Source: Lentibacillus persicus (GTDB lineage Bacteria; Bacillota; Bacilli; Bacillales; Amphibacillaceae). Taken from it: a stretch of 64,000 bases of DNA. This document shows positions 18,711 to 28,142 of this stretch, in pieces. The position numbers and the translations under genes were made by a program. Location: assembly GCF_900112705.1 (NCBI RefSeq), contig NZ_FOMR01000002.1, forward strand, positions 1 to 64,000. The letters run 5' to 3'. The notes under the pieces are model-generated. The model was not told the origin of the DNA, ran no database searches, and was given only the letters and a program-made list of their open reading frames with translations. Position 1 is the stretch's first letter, and every line of letters begins with the position of its first letter.

Positions 18711-19426
18711 TAGGCATCATCTACCTCAAATTTATATCCGACACCCCAGACAGTCACAATCATGTCCGCAGCCTGTTTGGATACATGATTCAACTTTTCC
18801 CGGAGCCGTTTCACGTGTGTATCGACTGTTCTCAAATCGCCAAAAAACTCATATTCCCAAACCTCTTTAAGCAGCACTTCCCTGCTGAATACTTTGTCAG
18901 GCGCTTCGGCAAGGAAACATAGTAATTCGTATTCTTTCGGTGTCAAATTAACTTCTGCACCTTCAGCTGTTACCCGGTGAGCATCGTAGTCAATCGTTAA
19001 ATGAGGAAAAACAATTAAATTTTTGGTTGGTTTCTCTGCTTCGTTGTATGTGCTCGAAGTGACTCTTCTTAACACAGCTTTAACCCGTAACACGACTTCG
19101 CGCGGACTAAATGGCTTGACAATATAGTCATCTGCGCCGACTTCAAAGCCTTGCACACGATTTGATTCTTCGCCTTTTGCTGTAAGCATAATGATGGGCG
19201 TGTTTTTTTCTTTACGCAATTCCTTTGTCACGTCAATGCCATCCATCTCCGGCATCATAATATCAAGTAAAATGACATCATAATCGGAAGTGAGCGCAAG
19301 TTCTAAAGCTTCTTTTCCATCCGCTGCTTCTTCAACAAGAAAATCTTCTTTTTCAAGATACATCCGTACTAACCTTCGTATGCGATCCTCATCGTCTACT
19401 ACGAGTATTTTAGGATTTTCCTCCAT
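18710..19426 (-). CDS. resD: Response regulator ResD
   Basis: A 238-residue OmpR-family regulator. The receiver domain (about 1-120) has the acidic pocket DDED, the phospho-acceptor Asp in DIILLDIMMPE-like context and the conserved Lys in YIVKPF. The winged-helix DNA-binding domain (about 140-235) ends VDTHVKRLREK...VWGVGYKF. It is the cytosolic partner of ResE. The start has GGGGGAG upstream, and it lies in the res operon after resC. Confidence 0.94.
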   Translation of the reverse strand: MEENPKILVVDDEDRIRRLVRMYLEKEDFLVEEAADGKEALELALTSDYDVILLDIMMPEMDGIDVTKELRKEKNTPIIMLTAKGEESNRVQGFEVGADDYIVKPFSPREVVLRVKAVLRRVTSSTYNEAEKPTKNLIVFPHLTIDYDAHRVTAEGAEVNLTPKEYELLCFLAEAPDKVFSREVLLKEVWEYEFFGDLRTVDTHVKRLREKLNHVSKQAADMIVTVWGVGYKFEVDDA

Positions 19427-19479
19427 TTAGACTCCCCCTATTTGTTATTTTCAAAACGTCGCTCTCAATTAATGAAGCT

Positions 19480-20670
19480 TTATGCATAGGAGTGAAGCCC
19501 CGCCAAAATAAGGTTAACTGCAATTAAATTGAACATGATAATCGCAAAACCTATAACAGCAAGCCAGGCTGATTTTTCACCATGCCATCCTCTCGATAAC
19601 CGTAAGTGAAGAAATGCGGCATAGAAAAACCATGTTACCAGAGCCCAAACTTCTTTAGGGTCCCAACCCCAAAAACGATCCCAGGCAATTTGCGCCCAAA
19701 TTGATGCAAATATTAAACCGCCAAGGGTGAATACCGGAAACCCGATAGCAACTGAACGATATGATACCTCATCCAGCATATCAGGTTTTACTTTTTTCAG
19801 GAAGGGCTGAATGGCAGCACCAATTCGTTTGCGAAGTATCAGTCTGAATAAACCATACAATGCTAGTCCGGTTAGCACCGACCAAATAAGTGTATTAAAT
19901 TTGCGTGCGGCATCCACCCCTTGCATCCAGCCTGGTGCAGCGAATAATGGTTCCATCCGGTCTCCTGTTAAAAGTTCCCCTTCATTTGGACCGGCAATCG
20001 GTGGTAAATGATAATCAGTTGTCATCGTCTGGCCATTTGAAGAGTACTCAAATTCCGCACTATAGCCTGACAGGTTAAACCCGGCCGATATAACACTGAA
20101 GCCGATGAATACAAACAAACCGACCAAAATGACTTCCAGCCATGTTGTTCGTTTGCTTCTGACGGTCTGATCTATTTGCCTGATTAAATAAATCAGCCCG
20201 GCAACGAAACTGATACTCAATATAGCCTCACCCAAAGCTACAGTTGTAACGTGAATATAAAGCCAATGGCTTTGAAGTGACGGAACTAATGGTGAAATCT
20301 CCGTCGGAAAGACACTCGCAAAAGCAATGACAACCATGGCAATCGGAAGGGCAAACAGTCCCAATATATTCAACTTATATATAAAGTAAATAATAATAAA
20401 CGCAAAAACCAATCCCATGCCAAAAAACGTCATAAATTCAAACATATTGCTGACAGGAGCATGTCCGCTTGCCATCCATCTTGTAATAAAGTAAACAATC
20501 TGTGCTGTAAAACCAATGATGGTAAGCGTAATTCCTATTTTTCCGCTTATTCCTTTATTAGTATTCTTATTTTTTTGTCTGATTGTCGCGCCAAAGAAAA
20601 AGGTGGCGATCAGATACAGGACAAATGCTGTATAAAGCATTGTACTGCTAATATTAATTAAAGAATCCAT
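19480..20670 (-). CDS. resC: Cytochrome c biogenesis protein ResC (CcsA family)
   Basis: A 396-residue polytopic protein that forms the heme channel of system II cytochrome c maturation with ResB. The WWD heme-handling motif is visible as [14 protein letters not shown] at about 320-335, with conserved His residues in the flanking loops. AAGGAGG precedes the ATG at 20670. It sits 30 bp after resB and is probably coupled to it. Confidence 0.92.
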   Translation of the reverse strand: MDSLINISSTMLYTAFVLYLIATFFFGATIRQKNKNTNKGISGKIGITLTIIGFTAQIVYFITRWMASGHAPVSNMFEFMTFFGMGLVFAFIIIYFIYKLNILGLFALPIAMVVIAFASVFPTEISPLVPSLQSHWLYIHVTTVALGEAILSISFVAGLIYLIRQIDQTVRSKRTTWLEVILVGLFVFIGFSVISAGFNLSGYSAEFEYSSNGQTMTTDYHLPPIAGPNEGELLTGDRMEPLFAAPGWMQGVDAARKFNTLIWSVLTGLALYGLFRLILRKRIGAAIQPFLKKVKPDMLDEVSYRSVAIGFPVFTLGGLIFASIWAQIAWDRFWGWDPKEVWALVTWFFYAAFLHLRLSRGWHGEKSAWLAVIGFAIIMFNLIAVNLILAGLHSYA

Positions 20671-20700
20671 TCATATCCTCCTTCAGCTGTACGCATGCAG

Positions 20701-22335
20701 CTATTCAAGTTCCTGCTGATCCTTAACCATTTTCACATTGGTATCTTCGATCGCATATTCAATATCCTTTTTAAGCCCAAACCAATTTTTATTCGTATGA
20801 CCAGCCAGCAGGACACCTTCACCTTCAGGGTTCAGCCAAATTCGGCGGTGCTGCCAGTACATTCCTTGAATAACCCCAATCATAAAAATGGCTGCACCGA
20901 TAATGAAGAACGGCAGTGTATAATCAACCCTAACGGTCAACCCGCTCGCATAGCGTGTCTCAAAATCCTGCACACCCAATTTATAATCATTTTCACCTGA
21001 TGCGTCAACGTTTCTGCCTATCCCAACAAAACTCATTTCGGGTTCTTCATTATCAGGAGGATGGACCGTAAAAACGAAAGCGGGGTTTCTAGGGTAATTC
21101 GTTTTTGATCTTGGTTCACCTTCATCCATTTCATAATCCGGATAATACTGACTGACAACTACCCGGAAACCGTTATCGAGTGCATACGTATCTTTCGGGT
21201 CTGTCAAATCTACTTTAAACTCACCAAGTGAGGCTTCTTCCGGATCGTCTGTTTCATGTATTTTAAACGACATACTTTGAAATTCATTCTGTTGATAACC
21301 CGCTTGATATAATGTATATTTATCAAAGTTAAGCGGATGATTCATACGGATTTCGTCTTCAGTGACTTTTTCAAGTTCCGGTTCGGCTCCAGCGACTTCT
21401 TCACCAGTTTCTTTATAAATAACGGCGTTGGTCTGAAAGTTTTTTTCCACCATGCCTTCCTGCTGTATTGCTTCTTGGAACCGCTCGTCATTCTCATCAT
21501 ATGTTTCTAAGATAAACTCTTTATTCTCAATGTAATATTCCCTGTCTGTTCCCGGGATTACAGTTCTTTCTCCTTCACGAACCCATACATACTCATCCAT
21601 ATACATAAACGGTGTCATTCGCAGCAGAGCGGCAACCAATATGATAATCAAACCAATATGATTGACATATGGACCCCACCTTGAAAACCGGCCTTTTTCT
21701 GCCAGTATGTGCCCTTTTTCTTCATGAATTTTATAACGTTTTTTCCTGAGCTTGGAAACAACAGCTGATTTATCCTCATCAGAAACGTTATCGGTTTCGC
21801 TGAAAAAGCGCTGTCGTTTTAAGAACTGAGCATGCCGCCTTGGTTTCTGGCGTCTTAGCGCTTTGAACAGCGGGACAAAACGGTCAATGCTGCATATAAC
21901 AAGTGAAATACCGATTAAGGCAATCAGCAGCATGTACCACCACGAACTGTACAAATTGTGAAAGCCAAGCTGGTAATAGATTTGCCCAAGTATTCCATAC
22001 GTTGCTTCATAATAAACAGACGGGTCACGATCGACAGCCTCTGGCGGTATGTATTGTTCCTGAGGGAAAATCGTTCCGACACCTGATGCTATGAGTGCCA
22101 GGACGATGAGCCACACGCCTACTTTAACGGATGAAAAGAAATTCCATATTTTGTCGACAATCGTTTTATTATAAGTTTGCGATCTGCGTGCGCTTCCCTC
22201 ATAACGCATATTCAATAATTTTCGCTGATCGTTGCCATCAATATGCTGGTTTTCTTCCACCGGTTTCCCGCATGCTTCACAGAGGACTGTCCCTTCCGGG
22301 TTCACATGCCCGCATTCACATTTGATTTTTTTCAT
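20701..22335 (-). CDS. resB: Cytochrome c biogenesis protein ResB
   Basis: A 544-residue membrane protein, the Ccs1 partner of ResC in system II. It starts with a small zinc-ribbon-like segment (CECGH...CEACGK, residues 5-22) common to Bacillus ResB, then has membrane segments at about 70-90, 130-150 and 215-235, a large extracytoplasmic domain and a last membrane segment near 480. It is thought to guide reduced heme and apocytochrome. Start ATG behind GAGGG. It follows resA by about 34 bp. Confidence 0.92.
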   Translation of the reverse strand: MKKIKCECGHVNPEGTVLCEACGKPVEENQHIDGNDQRKLLNMRYEGSARRSQTYNKTIVDKIWNFFSSVKVGVWLIVLALIASGVGTIFPQEQYIPPEAVDRDPSVYYEATYGILGQIYYQLGFHNLYSSWWYMLLIALIGISLVICSIDRFVPLFKALRRQKPRRHAQFLKRQRFFSETDNVSDEDKSAVVSKLRKKRYKIHEEKGHILAEKGRFSRWGPYVNHIGLIIILVAALLRMTPFMYMDEYVWVREGERTVIPGTDREYYIENKEFILETYDENDERFQEAIQQEGMVEKNFQTNAVIYKETGEEVAGAEPELEKVTEDEIRMNHPLNFDKYTLYQAGYQQNEFQSMSFKIHETDDPEEASLGEFKVDLTDPKDTYALDNGFRVVVSQYYPDYEMDEGEPRSKTNYPRNPAFVFTVHPPDNEEPEMSFVGIGRNVDASGENDYKLGVQDFETRYASGLTVRVDYTLPFFIIGAAIFMIGVIQGMYWQHRRIWLNPEGEGVLLAGHTNKNWFGLKKDIEYAIEDTNVKMVKDQQELE

Positions 22336-22369
22336 ACGTATCCCTCACAATTAGCACCAGTTGAATTGT

Positions 22370-22945
22370 TTATTGCTCCGGCTGTATCTGTTGCAAATAT
22401 CCTTCTATTTTGTCAAGTGTCAGTCCGCCTTCTACCACCTCGACAATTTCCCTATCAGAGTTAATAAAAAATGTTGTCGGCAAGGGTTCCACTTGATAGG
22501 TGTCCATGACTTCTTTATTTGAATCATACGGCACAGGAAATGTTAAATTATATCTGTTGATGAATCGATCTACAACAAATTGCGTTGTGTCCAGATTGAC
22601 CGCAACAATTTCTACGCCTTTTTCCTTATATTCCGGATAAAGTTCTTCCATATAAGGCATCTCGTCCTCGCAAGGTTCACACCAAGTCCCCCAAAAATTA
22701 AGCATGACACCTTTTCCTTCCAGATCACTTAACTGAATGGTTTCTTTCTCATTATTTTTATTAATTTGTTCAAGTTTAAAATCCGGCGCCTGTGCACCAG
22801 CCCGGACTTCGGTTTGATCTTTAGTAAAATTTGTTACTAAGGCGTATATAACTGCAACTAGCAAGACAGCCAATACCATTGTCCTGAAAATAAGACGCTG
22901 TTTTTTCTTCTGTTGTTTATTACCTTTTGCCACTGGTTTACTCAT
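22370..22945 (-). CDS. resA: Thiol-disulfide oxidoreductase ResA
   Basis: A 191-residue membrane-anchored thioredoxin-like protein with an N-terminal anchor (about 20-40) and a TlpA-like domain holding the CEPC active site (C89, C92). It reduces the haem-binding cysteines of apocytochrome c outside the membrane. It is the first gene of the res operon in this window, followed by resB. The upstream gap to rluB is only 53 bp. Confidence 0.93.
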   Translation of the reverse strand: MSKPVAKGNKQQKKKQRLIFRTMVLAVLLVAVIYALVTNFTKDQTEVRAGAQAPDFKLEQINKNNEKETIQLSDLEGKGVMLNFWGTWCEPCEDEMPYMEELYPEYKEKGVEIVAVNLDTTQFVVDRFINRYNLTFPVPYDSNKEVMDTYQVEPLPTTFFINSDREIVEVVEGGLTLDKIEGYLQQIQPEQ

Positions 22946-22998
22946 TGGTTACTCACTCCCAAAGGTATTGTATCATGTAAGCAATACGTTAAATTTGT

Positions 22999-23745
22999 CT
23001 ATTGTTTAACAATTTTATCACTCGCCAATAGACGCATTTTTTTAACTTCATGCGGAGTAAGCTTCCTGAAGTCTCCCGGCTGCATACGATTCAACGTCAA
23101 CAAACCATACTTTTCACGTTTCAATTTGGAAACAGTATAGCCCAGCGCATCCATCATTCGTCTGATATGTCTGTTTTTGCCTTCATGCAACGTCATTTCG
23201 ACGATCATTGTGTTTTTTTGCCTGTTTACTTCGATTATTTTATAACTGACAATTTTTAACAGGTCGTTCCCGTCACGAACCCCTTTTCGCAGCTTATTAA
23301 GCTCACGCTTGTCGGGTATGCCTTTGATTTTTGCCACATAGACTTTATCGATGCCATAGCTTGGGTGCATCAGTAAATTGGCAAAATCCCCATCATTTGT
23401 TAAGAGCAAAATTCCTGATGTGTCATAATCGAGTCTGCCAATTGGGTAAATACGCTCTTCGACTTCGCCCAAATAATCAGTAACGACTTTTCTGCCTTTA
23501 TCATCGCTAATGCTTGAAATGACTCCTCTTGGTTTATAAAGCATATAGTAGACAGGTTCTTCTTTCTCCAGAAGGACGCCCTCTACTTCAATATCATCCT
23601 GGGGTGACACTTTTGTTCCCATTTCGGTCACTTTTTTATTGTTAACTTTTACTTTACCTTGAGCAATCAGTTTTTCTGCTTTTCTCCGGGAAGTAACACC
23701 ACTTTGAGCAATTACTTTTTGCAGACGTTCCATTGAGTTTGTCAT
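22999..23745 (-). CDS. rluB: 23S rRNA pseudouridine synthase RluB
   Basis: A 248-residue RsuA/RluB-type synthase with an N-terminal S4 RNA-binding domain (about 5-60, SRRKAEKLI) and the catalytic domain with the active-site Asp in GRLDYDTSG (about 100-110). It modifies a uridine in helix 93 of 23S rRNA. Start ATG 23745 with GGTGAT upstream. The four extra residues before MERLQKV have the better ribosome site, so I keep them. Confidence 0.92.
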   Translation of the reverse strand: MTNSMERLQKVIAQSGVTSRRKAEKLIAQGKVKVNNKKVTEMGTKVSPQDDIEVEGVLLEKEEPVYYMLYKPRGVISSISDDKGRKVVTDYLGEVEERIYPIGRLDYDTSGILLLTNDGDFANLLMHPSYGIDKVYVAKIKGIPDKRELNKLRKGVRDGNDLLKIVSYKIIEVNRQKNTMIVEMTLHEGKNRHIRRMMDALGYTVSKLKREKYGLLTLNRMQPGDFRKLTPHEVKKMRLLASDKIVKQ

Positions 23746-23807
23746 TTTATCACCATTTTTTAATCATAATAGAAGCGTTAACCTTATGTTAACGCCACAA
23801 GAAATCT

Positions 23808-24338
23808 TTATCCAAAAATTAACGTCACGATGACTATCGAAGCAATTATACCAACAAAATCGGCTAATAGTCCAACCTTAAGTGCATATCGCATTTTTGT
23901 AATGCCTACAGCCCCGAAATAAATTGTCAATATATACAAGGTGGTGTCTGTACTTCCCTGCATAGTTGAGGCTAATCTTCCTATAAATGAATCCGGTCCG
24001 TGAGCCCCTATGAGTTCAGTTGTCATCCCTAAAGCAGCCGTTCCCGAAATAGGTCTGACCATAGCGAGAGGAATGATATCCGGCGGGACGCCAATGAAAA
24101 TAAGGAATGGGGAAATAAATTCAATGAACGCATCAAGTGCACCTGAACTTCTTAATATTGAAATGGCTACAATCATTCCTAATAAAAAAGGAAGTAAGGA
24201 AAATGCCATCTTGACACCCTCTTTACCTCCTTCCACAAATATTTCATATGCCGGTACGCGTTTCCATGTAGCCACGGAAAGCACAACCAGAATAAAGCAC
24301 GGAATCAGCCAAGTGCTGATTACAGTTATAATACTCAT
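23808..24338 (-). CDS. spmB: Spore maturation protein B
   Basis: A 176-residue polytopic membrane protein of the nucleoside-recognition (Gate) family. With SpmA it is needed for normal spore core dehydration. About five membrane segments are visible, with the RPISGTAALG motif at about 95-105. Its ATG overlaps the spmA stop (ATGA), with AGGAGG further upstream. The dacB-spmA-spmB order matches the mother-cell operon of B. subtilis. Confidence 0.92.
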   Translation of the reverse strand: MSIITVISTWLIPCFILVVLSVATWKRVPAYEIFVEGGKEGVKMAFSLLPFLLGMIVAISILRSSGALDAFIEFISPFLIFIGVPPDIIPLAMVRPISGTAALGMTTELIGAHGPDSFIGRLASTMQGSTDTTLYILTIYFGAVGITKMRYALKVGLLADFVGIIASIVIVTLIFG

Positions 24339-24925
24339 GTCTTCGTCCTCCTGAGACTTCTGTAATAAAAGATACGATCAATCATTAGTGCACTTATCGA
24401 TGATATAAGAGTGGCAATTATCGTAGTGCCAACAATCTCGGTAGGTGAAACTGAATCATATTGCATTCTTATTGATATGACTGTTGTCGGGATAATCGTC
24501 AAACTTGATGTATTGATTGCCAAAAAAGTAATCATCGAACGCGAAGCAGTGTCACTTCCGCTTAATTCCTTCATATGCTCCATTGCCTTAATGCCCATTG
24601 GTGTAGCAGCATTACCAAGCCCAAAGATGTTGGCGGTAATATTTGATAATATATATCCCATCGCGGGATGGTCCTTTGGTATCTCAGGAAATATTTTAAC
24701 AATGACCGGCCTGAACAATTTTGCAAGGCCATTTAAAATACCTGCCTCTTCTGCTACTTTCATAATACCAAGCCAAAAAACAAGTATACTAATCAGCCCG
24801 ATTGATAATGTAACCGCTTCTTCAGCGCTTTCAAATAAAGCTTTATTAACCTCATCCATCGTTCCGTTGAACATCGCGTATACGATCCCGATTCCGGCCA
24901 TTAATGCCCAAATAATGTTAACCAT
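24335..24925 (-). CDS. spmA: Spore maturation protein A
   Basis: A 196-residue membrane protein of the Gate family, the partner of SpmB, with the GLGNAATPMGIKAME segment typical of SpmA. I start it at ATG 24925 (MVNIIW...), which matches the family N-terminus. A TTG three codons upstream (24934) is possible. It overlaps the dacB end by 8 bases and spmB by 4. Confidence 0.9.
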   Translation of the reverse strand: MVNIIWALMAGIGIVYAMFNGTMDEVNKALFESAEEAVTLSIGLISILVFWLGIMKVAEEAGILNGLAKLFRPVIVKIFPEIPKDHPAMGYILSNITANIFGLGNAATPMGIKAMEHMKELSGSDTASRSMITFLAINTSSLTIIPTTVISIRMQYDSVSPTEIVGTTIIATLISSISALMIDRIFYYRSLRRTKT

Positions 24926-26027
24926 TCGGAACAAACCCGGTCATGCGTAAATAAACCAATGCAATCTTATTCATTAATCCTGAACTGGGCCGTTCAGAAT
25001 ATATAGGTGACTCTGTAACAGGTAAAGAATCAACGAAATATATTGTTTTTCCAATAACCTCCTGTTCAGAACGAGGGTTTTCATGCAATATATATGACTT
25101 GCTTTCAATTTGAGTTCGTTCATTAATTTTAAGCGGCAGTACAATATCATGATGCAAATAACCTTTAACCTGCATGCCTTCATCATTCATATCATATATA
25201 CTTTCGCCTTTTTGGTCGATGGTTGTCATTTTAAATTCATCAAACCCCCATTCAAACATTTCTATATGATCACGCCAATCATCAGGATCGTTCAGTGTGA
25301 CAGCGATAAGCTCCATGTTTTTCTTTTGAGCAGTGCTGACAAGTGTTCGTCCTGCGATTCGTGTGTAACCGGTTTTTCCGCCATTTGAGTGATCGTACAT
25401 ACCCGTGAGCAATTTATTTTTGTTGTGCCAGGGGTAGGCGCTATTATCGGGTTTATAGCTTGCGCTGCCGGTAACCAGCCTGAATTGTTGATTCTCCATG
25501 GCATAGCGCATTAACAGAGCCATATCATAAGCTGTTGAATAGTGGTTATCAGAGTCAAGTCCATGTGGATTATCAAAAGAAGTGTTCGTCATTCCAATCC
25601 ATTTTGCTTTCTGGTTCATTAAATGAACGAAACCTTCCATACTTCCGCCAACTTCTTCACTAATCGCGATAGCAGCATCATTCCCGGAACGTAGCATTAA
25701 GCCGTAAACAAGATCTTTCAACTTAATTTTTTCACCTTTTTCCAAATAAATGGACGAACCGGGGGCATGAACCGCCCGATTACTTACAGTTACAGTATTA
25801 TTTAGTTTTCCTGATTCGATGGCAATGATGGCTGTCATAATTTTCGTTATACTTGCAATTGATTGCTTTTCATGAGCTTGTTTTTCGTATAACACCCTGC
25901 CCGAAGACTGTTCAATCAAAATGGCATTGTTGGCAGAAACTTCTGGAGAAGACGCTGCTTGTCCAGTCTTGGGGATAAAAAAACTGCATATGAGAAGACA
26001 AACAAGTGTCAACACTGTATACCGCAT
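24918..26027 (-). CDS. dacB: Sporulation D-alanyl-D-alanine carboxypeptidase DacB
   Basis: A 369-residue penicillin-binding protein 5-type carboxypeptidase with a signal peptide (1-24). The active-site triad motifs are present: SxxK as SITK (about 58-61), SxN in RSGNDAA and KTG in GGKTGYT. It trims cross-link donors in spore cortex peptidoglycan in the mother cell. It is distinguished from dacF in the same window by its place with spmAB. Start ATG 26027 with GGGAGG upstream. A sigma-E-like promoter may lie about 40-65 bp upstream. Confidence 0.92.
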   Translation of the reverse strand: MRYTVLTLVCLLICSFFIPKTGQAASSPEVSANNAILIEQSSGRVLYEKQAHEKQSIASITKIMTAIIAIESGKLNNTVTVSNRAVHAPGSSIYLEKGEKIKLKDLVYGLMLRSGNDAAIAISEEVGGSMEGFVHLMNQKAKWIGMTNTSFDNPHGLDSDNHYSTAYDMALLMRYAMENQQFRLVTGSASYKPDNSAYPWHNKNKLLTGMYDHSNGGKTGYTRIAGRTLVSTAQKKNMELIAVTLNDPDDWRDHIEMFEWGFDEFKMTTIDQKGESIYDMNDEGMQVKGYLHHDIVLPLKINERTQIESKSYILHENPRSEQEVIGKTIYFVDSLPVTESPIYSERPSSGLMNKIALVYLRMTGFVPNG

Positions 26028-26064
26028 ACATTTTCCTCCCGGGAGACGTTTAATTTATCTGTAC

Positions 26065-26094
26065 AGTTTATGCATGGCACCACAGAGGATATGC
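26065..26094 (-). promoter_or_regulatory. Possible sigma-E promoter of dacB-spmAB
   Basis: On the minus strand GCATATCC (26094-26087) and CATAAACT (26072-26065) are 14 bp apart, resembling the sigma-E consensus kmATATtt-N14-CATACAnT with mismatches. dacB is sigma-E controlled in B. subtilis. Confidence 0.35.
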
Positions 26095-26200
26095 CTGGAA
26101 AAGCACAGGTTATTTATTTATCCCAATGTCCGTGGCACTCTTAACTTTGAAAATGAGAGATGATGTACCACAGGGCAGTTCACTTTCCTGTTTCAACATT

Positions 26201-26230
26201 AAAAAAATCCTTACTGAATTGAGTAAGGAT
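26201..26230 (-). terminator. Terminator of scpAB
   Basis: ATCCTTACT (26207-26215) pairs with AGTAAGGAT (26222-26230) across 6 nt, followed on the minus strand by seven T. It lies about 40 bp after the scpB stop. Confidence 0.88.
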
Positions 26231-26268
26231 CGGGGAATTAATATGCAATACTTTTAAAGTTCCAGGTC

Positions 26269-26862
26269 TTACTTGTCTTCCATTTGTTCTGAAAATTGGT
26301 CAAAAAATAAATCAGCTTCCTCTTCCAATTGACTCGCATTCACATCCTCAGGCAAAGGTGGCAATTCTTCCAGCGAAGTCAATCCAAAGTAGGTCAGAAA
26401 GTCTCTTGTCGTAGAAAATAATATCGGGCGGCCTGCCCCTTCTTTTCGGCCTGTTTCTTCAATTAATGACCTGGATAACAAGGTTTGCACAGGTCTGTCA
26501 CTCTTCACACCACGAATATCTTCAATTTCAGTCCTCGTTATTGGCTGTTTATAGGCTACGATGGCCAATGTTTCAAGTGCTGCTTGCGACATTCTTGTGG
26601 ATTGAGGTGTTTCTAACAATGTTTCCAGATAAGGACTGTGTTCGGATTTAGTCGTCAGTTGAAATATACCATGTGACTGCATCAATTGAATTCCACGGTT
26701 TGGATTATGATATTCATTTTTTAATTCTTCCAGCAAATGATCTGCTGTTTGATTCGAGACATTAAGGATGCGTGCCAATTGTTTTACAGTTAAACCCTCG
26801 TTTCCTGAGGCAAACAGCAGCCCTTCTGTGATTGCTTTCAGTTCATTAGTTTCCACGCTCAT
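26269..26862 (-). CDS. scpB: Segregation and condensation protein B
   Basis: A 197-residue winged-helix protein (two tandem WH domains, about 10-90 and 95-170) that binds the kleisin ScpA in the SMC condensin complex, with the characteristic IVAYKQPITRTEIEDIRGV segment. Start ATG 26862, preceded by GGGGG and then directly by a copy of the dispersed repeat. In most relatives scpA and scpB overlap or nearly touch. Here about 146 bp lie between them. Confidence 0.92.
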   Translation of the reverse strand: MSVETNELKAITEGLLFASGNEGLTVKQLARILNVSNQTADHLLEELKNEYHNPNRGIQLMQSHGIFQLTTKSEHSPYLETLLETPQSTRMSQAALETLAIVAYKQPITRTEIEDIRGVKSDRPVQTLLSRSLIEETGRKEGAGRPILFSTTRDFLTYFGLTSLEELPPLPEDVNASQLEEEADLFFDQFSEQMEDK

Positions 26863-26869
26863 CCCCCAT

Positions 26870-27034
26870 ATAAAGTAAAACTTCAATCAGTGGGGGTTTT
26901 CTTCCTCCCCCGGCGATGGTTAGTTGAACAAAAATCGGCCTTATACTGGCTAGTTGGACTCCCCGCTTATCCGCTTATGTTTACCTCTTAACGTCTTGAA
27001 GTGGGGCCTTACTGCCAGTTACATGCGGGATAAA
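26870..27034 (+). repeat. Dispersed hairpin repeat inserted between scpA and scpB
   Basis: It begins ATAAAGTAAAACTTCAATCAG and ends TACTGCCAGTTACATGCG, then GGATAA, the shared termini of the family (2763-3075, 50677-50900, 58921-58974). The interior (about 120 bp) is diverged but keeps CTTATCCGCTTATGTTTA and TCTTGAAGTGGGG as in the 50.7-kb copy. It encodes the last residues and the stop of scpA on the minus strand and reaches to within 8 bp of the scpB start. Confidence 0.85.
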
Positions 27035-27755
27035 ATACATGCAGTTGCCCGAAATGGTTTTCTTGTTCACAGATGACTTCATTATTCTTCATAAGTTCCA
27101 GCAGGGCCATAAATGTAACGACCACATGCGATCGATAAGGATACTCAAACAGTTCATCAAACGTTATACCGCCGTCATTGGAATATTTCAGTTTTTCCAA
27201 AACCTCTGTCATCCGCTGTTCAATAGAGATTTCACTGCTTTTTATTTTTGTTTCGAGCGGTTCAGTCCATCTTTTGCGCTCAAACATTTTACCTAGTGCA
27301 TTAATCATTTCATAAACCGAAATATCACTTTTAACAGCCTTCGCTTTTTTCTCCGGGTCGTCTACGTGTAATGGCGGCCTGCTAAATGTCTGATTAGAGC
27401 CTAATTCTCTGGTCTCTAGTCTTTTAGCAGCTTCCTTGTATTTACGATACTCTATCAACCGCTGCATCAATTCCTCCCGGGGATCCTCCATATAATCCTC
27501 ATCAGATTCATCAATTTCCTGTTTTGGCAGCAGCATTTGACTTTTAAGGACGAGAAGTGTTGAAGCCATTACTAAATATTCACTTGCAACGTTAAGTTCC
27601 AGGTATTGCATCGTATGTATATAATCCATGTATTGCTCAGTAATTCGGGCCACGGGGATATCATAAATATCAATTTCATATTGGTGAATCAGGTGGAGAA
27701 GTAAGTCAAGAGGACCTTCAAAGGTATCTAACTTAACCTGATATGACCGATTCAA
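27009..27755 (-). CDS. scpA: Segregation and condensation protein A (kleisin)
   Basis: A 248-residue kleisin that bridges the SMC head and neck. The N-terminal motif FEGPLDLLLHLI, the DIPVARITEQYMDYI segment and the C-terminal winged helix (about 175-240) are present. The start is TTG at 27755 with AGGGGGG 7 nt upstream; no ATG is suitably placed. The last residues, FYPACNWQ, and the stop are encoded by the end of the dispersed repeat, so the natural C-terminus seems to have been replaced or extended. Confidence 0.92.
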   Translation of the reverse strand: MNRSYQVKLDTFEGPLDLLLHLIHQYEIDIYDIPVARITEQYMDYIHTMQYLELNVASEYLVMASTLLVLKSQMLLPKQEIDESDEDYMEDPREELMQRLIEYRKYKEAAKRLETRELGSNQTFSRPPLHVDDPEKKAKAVKSDISVYEMINALGKMFERKRWTEPLETKIKSSEISIEQRMTEVLEKLKYSNDGGITFDELFEYPYRSHVVVTFMALLELMKNNEVICEQENHFGQLHVFYPACNWQ

Positions 27756-27974
27756 TATAATCCCCCCTCTTGGCTGAATTCGCAGAACAACTATAAGCTA
27801 TTTCCGCGACAGTAGCGACCATCGATCATTAATTTCTAATAATTTCTTAAAAAAACAGCATATATTAGCCTAAATGCCTATACAACATGACTTCTGTTAT
27901 CATAAGTTATTAACGTAAGATAAATGTTACCAAAAAAACATTTATTCGTTAAGCAATAAAGGAGGAATTTCATA

Positions 27975-28058
27975 ATGAGTTATGGTCATGGCGGAGGATT
28001 TTCGCTTATTGTTGTATTGTTTATTCTTCTGATTATCGTCGGCGCTGCATGGATGTAA
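27975..28058 (+). CDS. YjcZ-family tiny sporulation membrane protein
   Basis: A 27-residue peptide: a glycine-rich start MSYGHGGGFSL, then one hydrophobic helix ending GAAWM. This is the YjcZ/tiny-TM-Bacillus family found in many spore formers. AAAGGAGG lies 8-10 nt before the ATG at 27975. It is followed by a strong terminator at 28110-28138. Expression during sporulation is known for family members and not shown here. The function is unknown. Confidence 0.85.
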   Translation: MSYGHGGGFSLIVVLFILLIIVGAAWM

Positions 28059-28109
28059 TTGTTGCTATAGTGAATTAAGAAACACCGCAGAAAATAACCT
28101 TCACAAGTA

Positions 28110-28138
28110 AGAGCCATCTCCAATGACGAGATGGCTCT
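28110..28138. terminator. Bidirectional terminator between the YjcZ-type gene and ribT
   Basis: AGAGCCATCTC (28110-28120) and GAGATGGCTCT (28128-28138) form a perfect 11-bp stem with a 7-nt loop, followed by ATTTTTATT on the plus strand. ribT converges from the other side and ends at 28143. Confidence 0.9.
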
Positions 28139-28142
28139 ATTT

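Noticed and set aside
23775-23795. GCGTTAAC...GTTAACGC hairpin between spmB and rluB as a terminator
   Set aside because: The stem is perfect but no T-run follows on the minus strand, so it may be a processing or protein site; not supported as a terminator.
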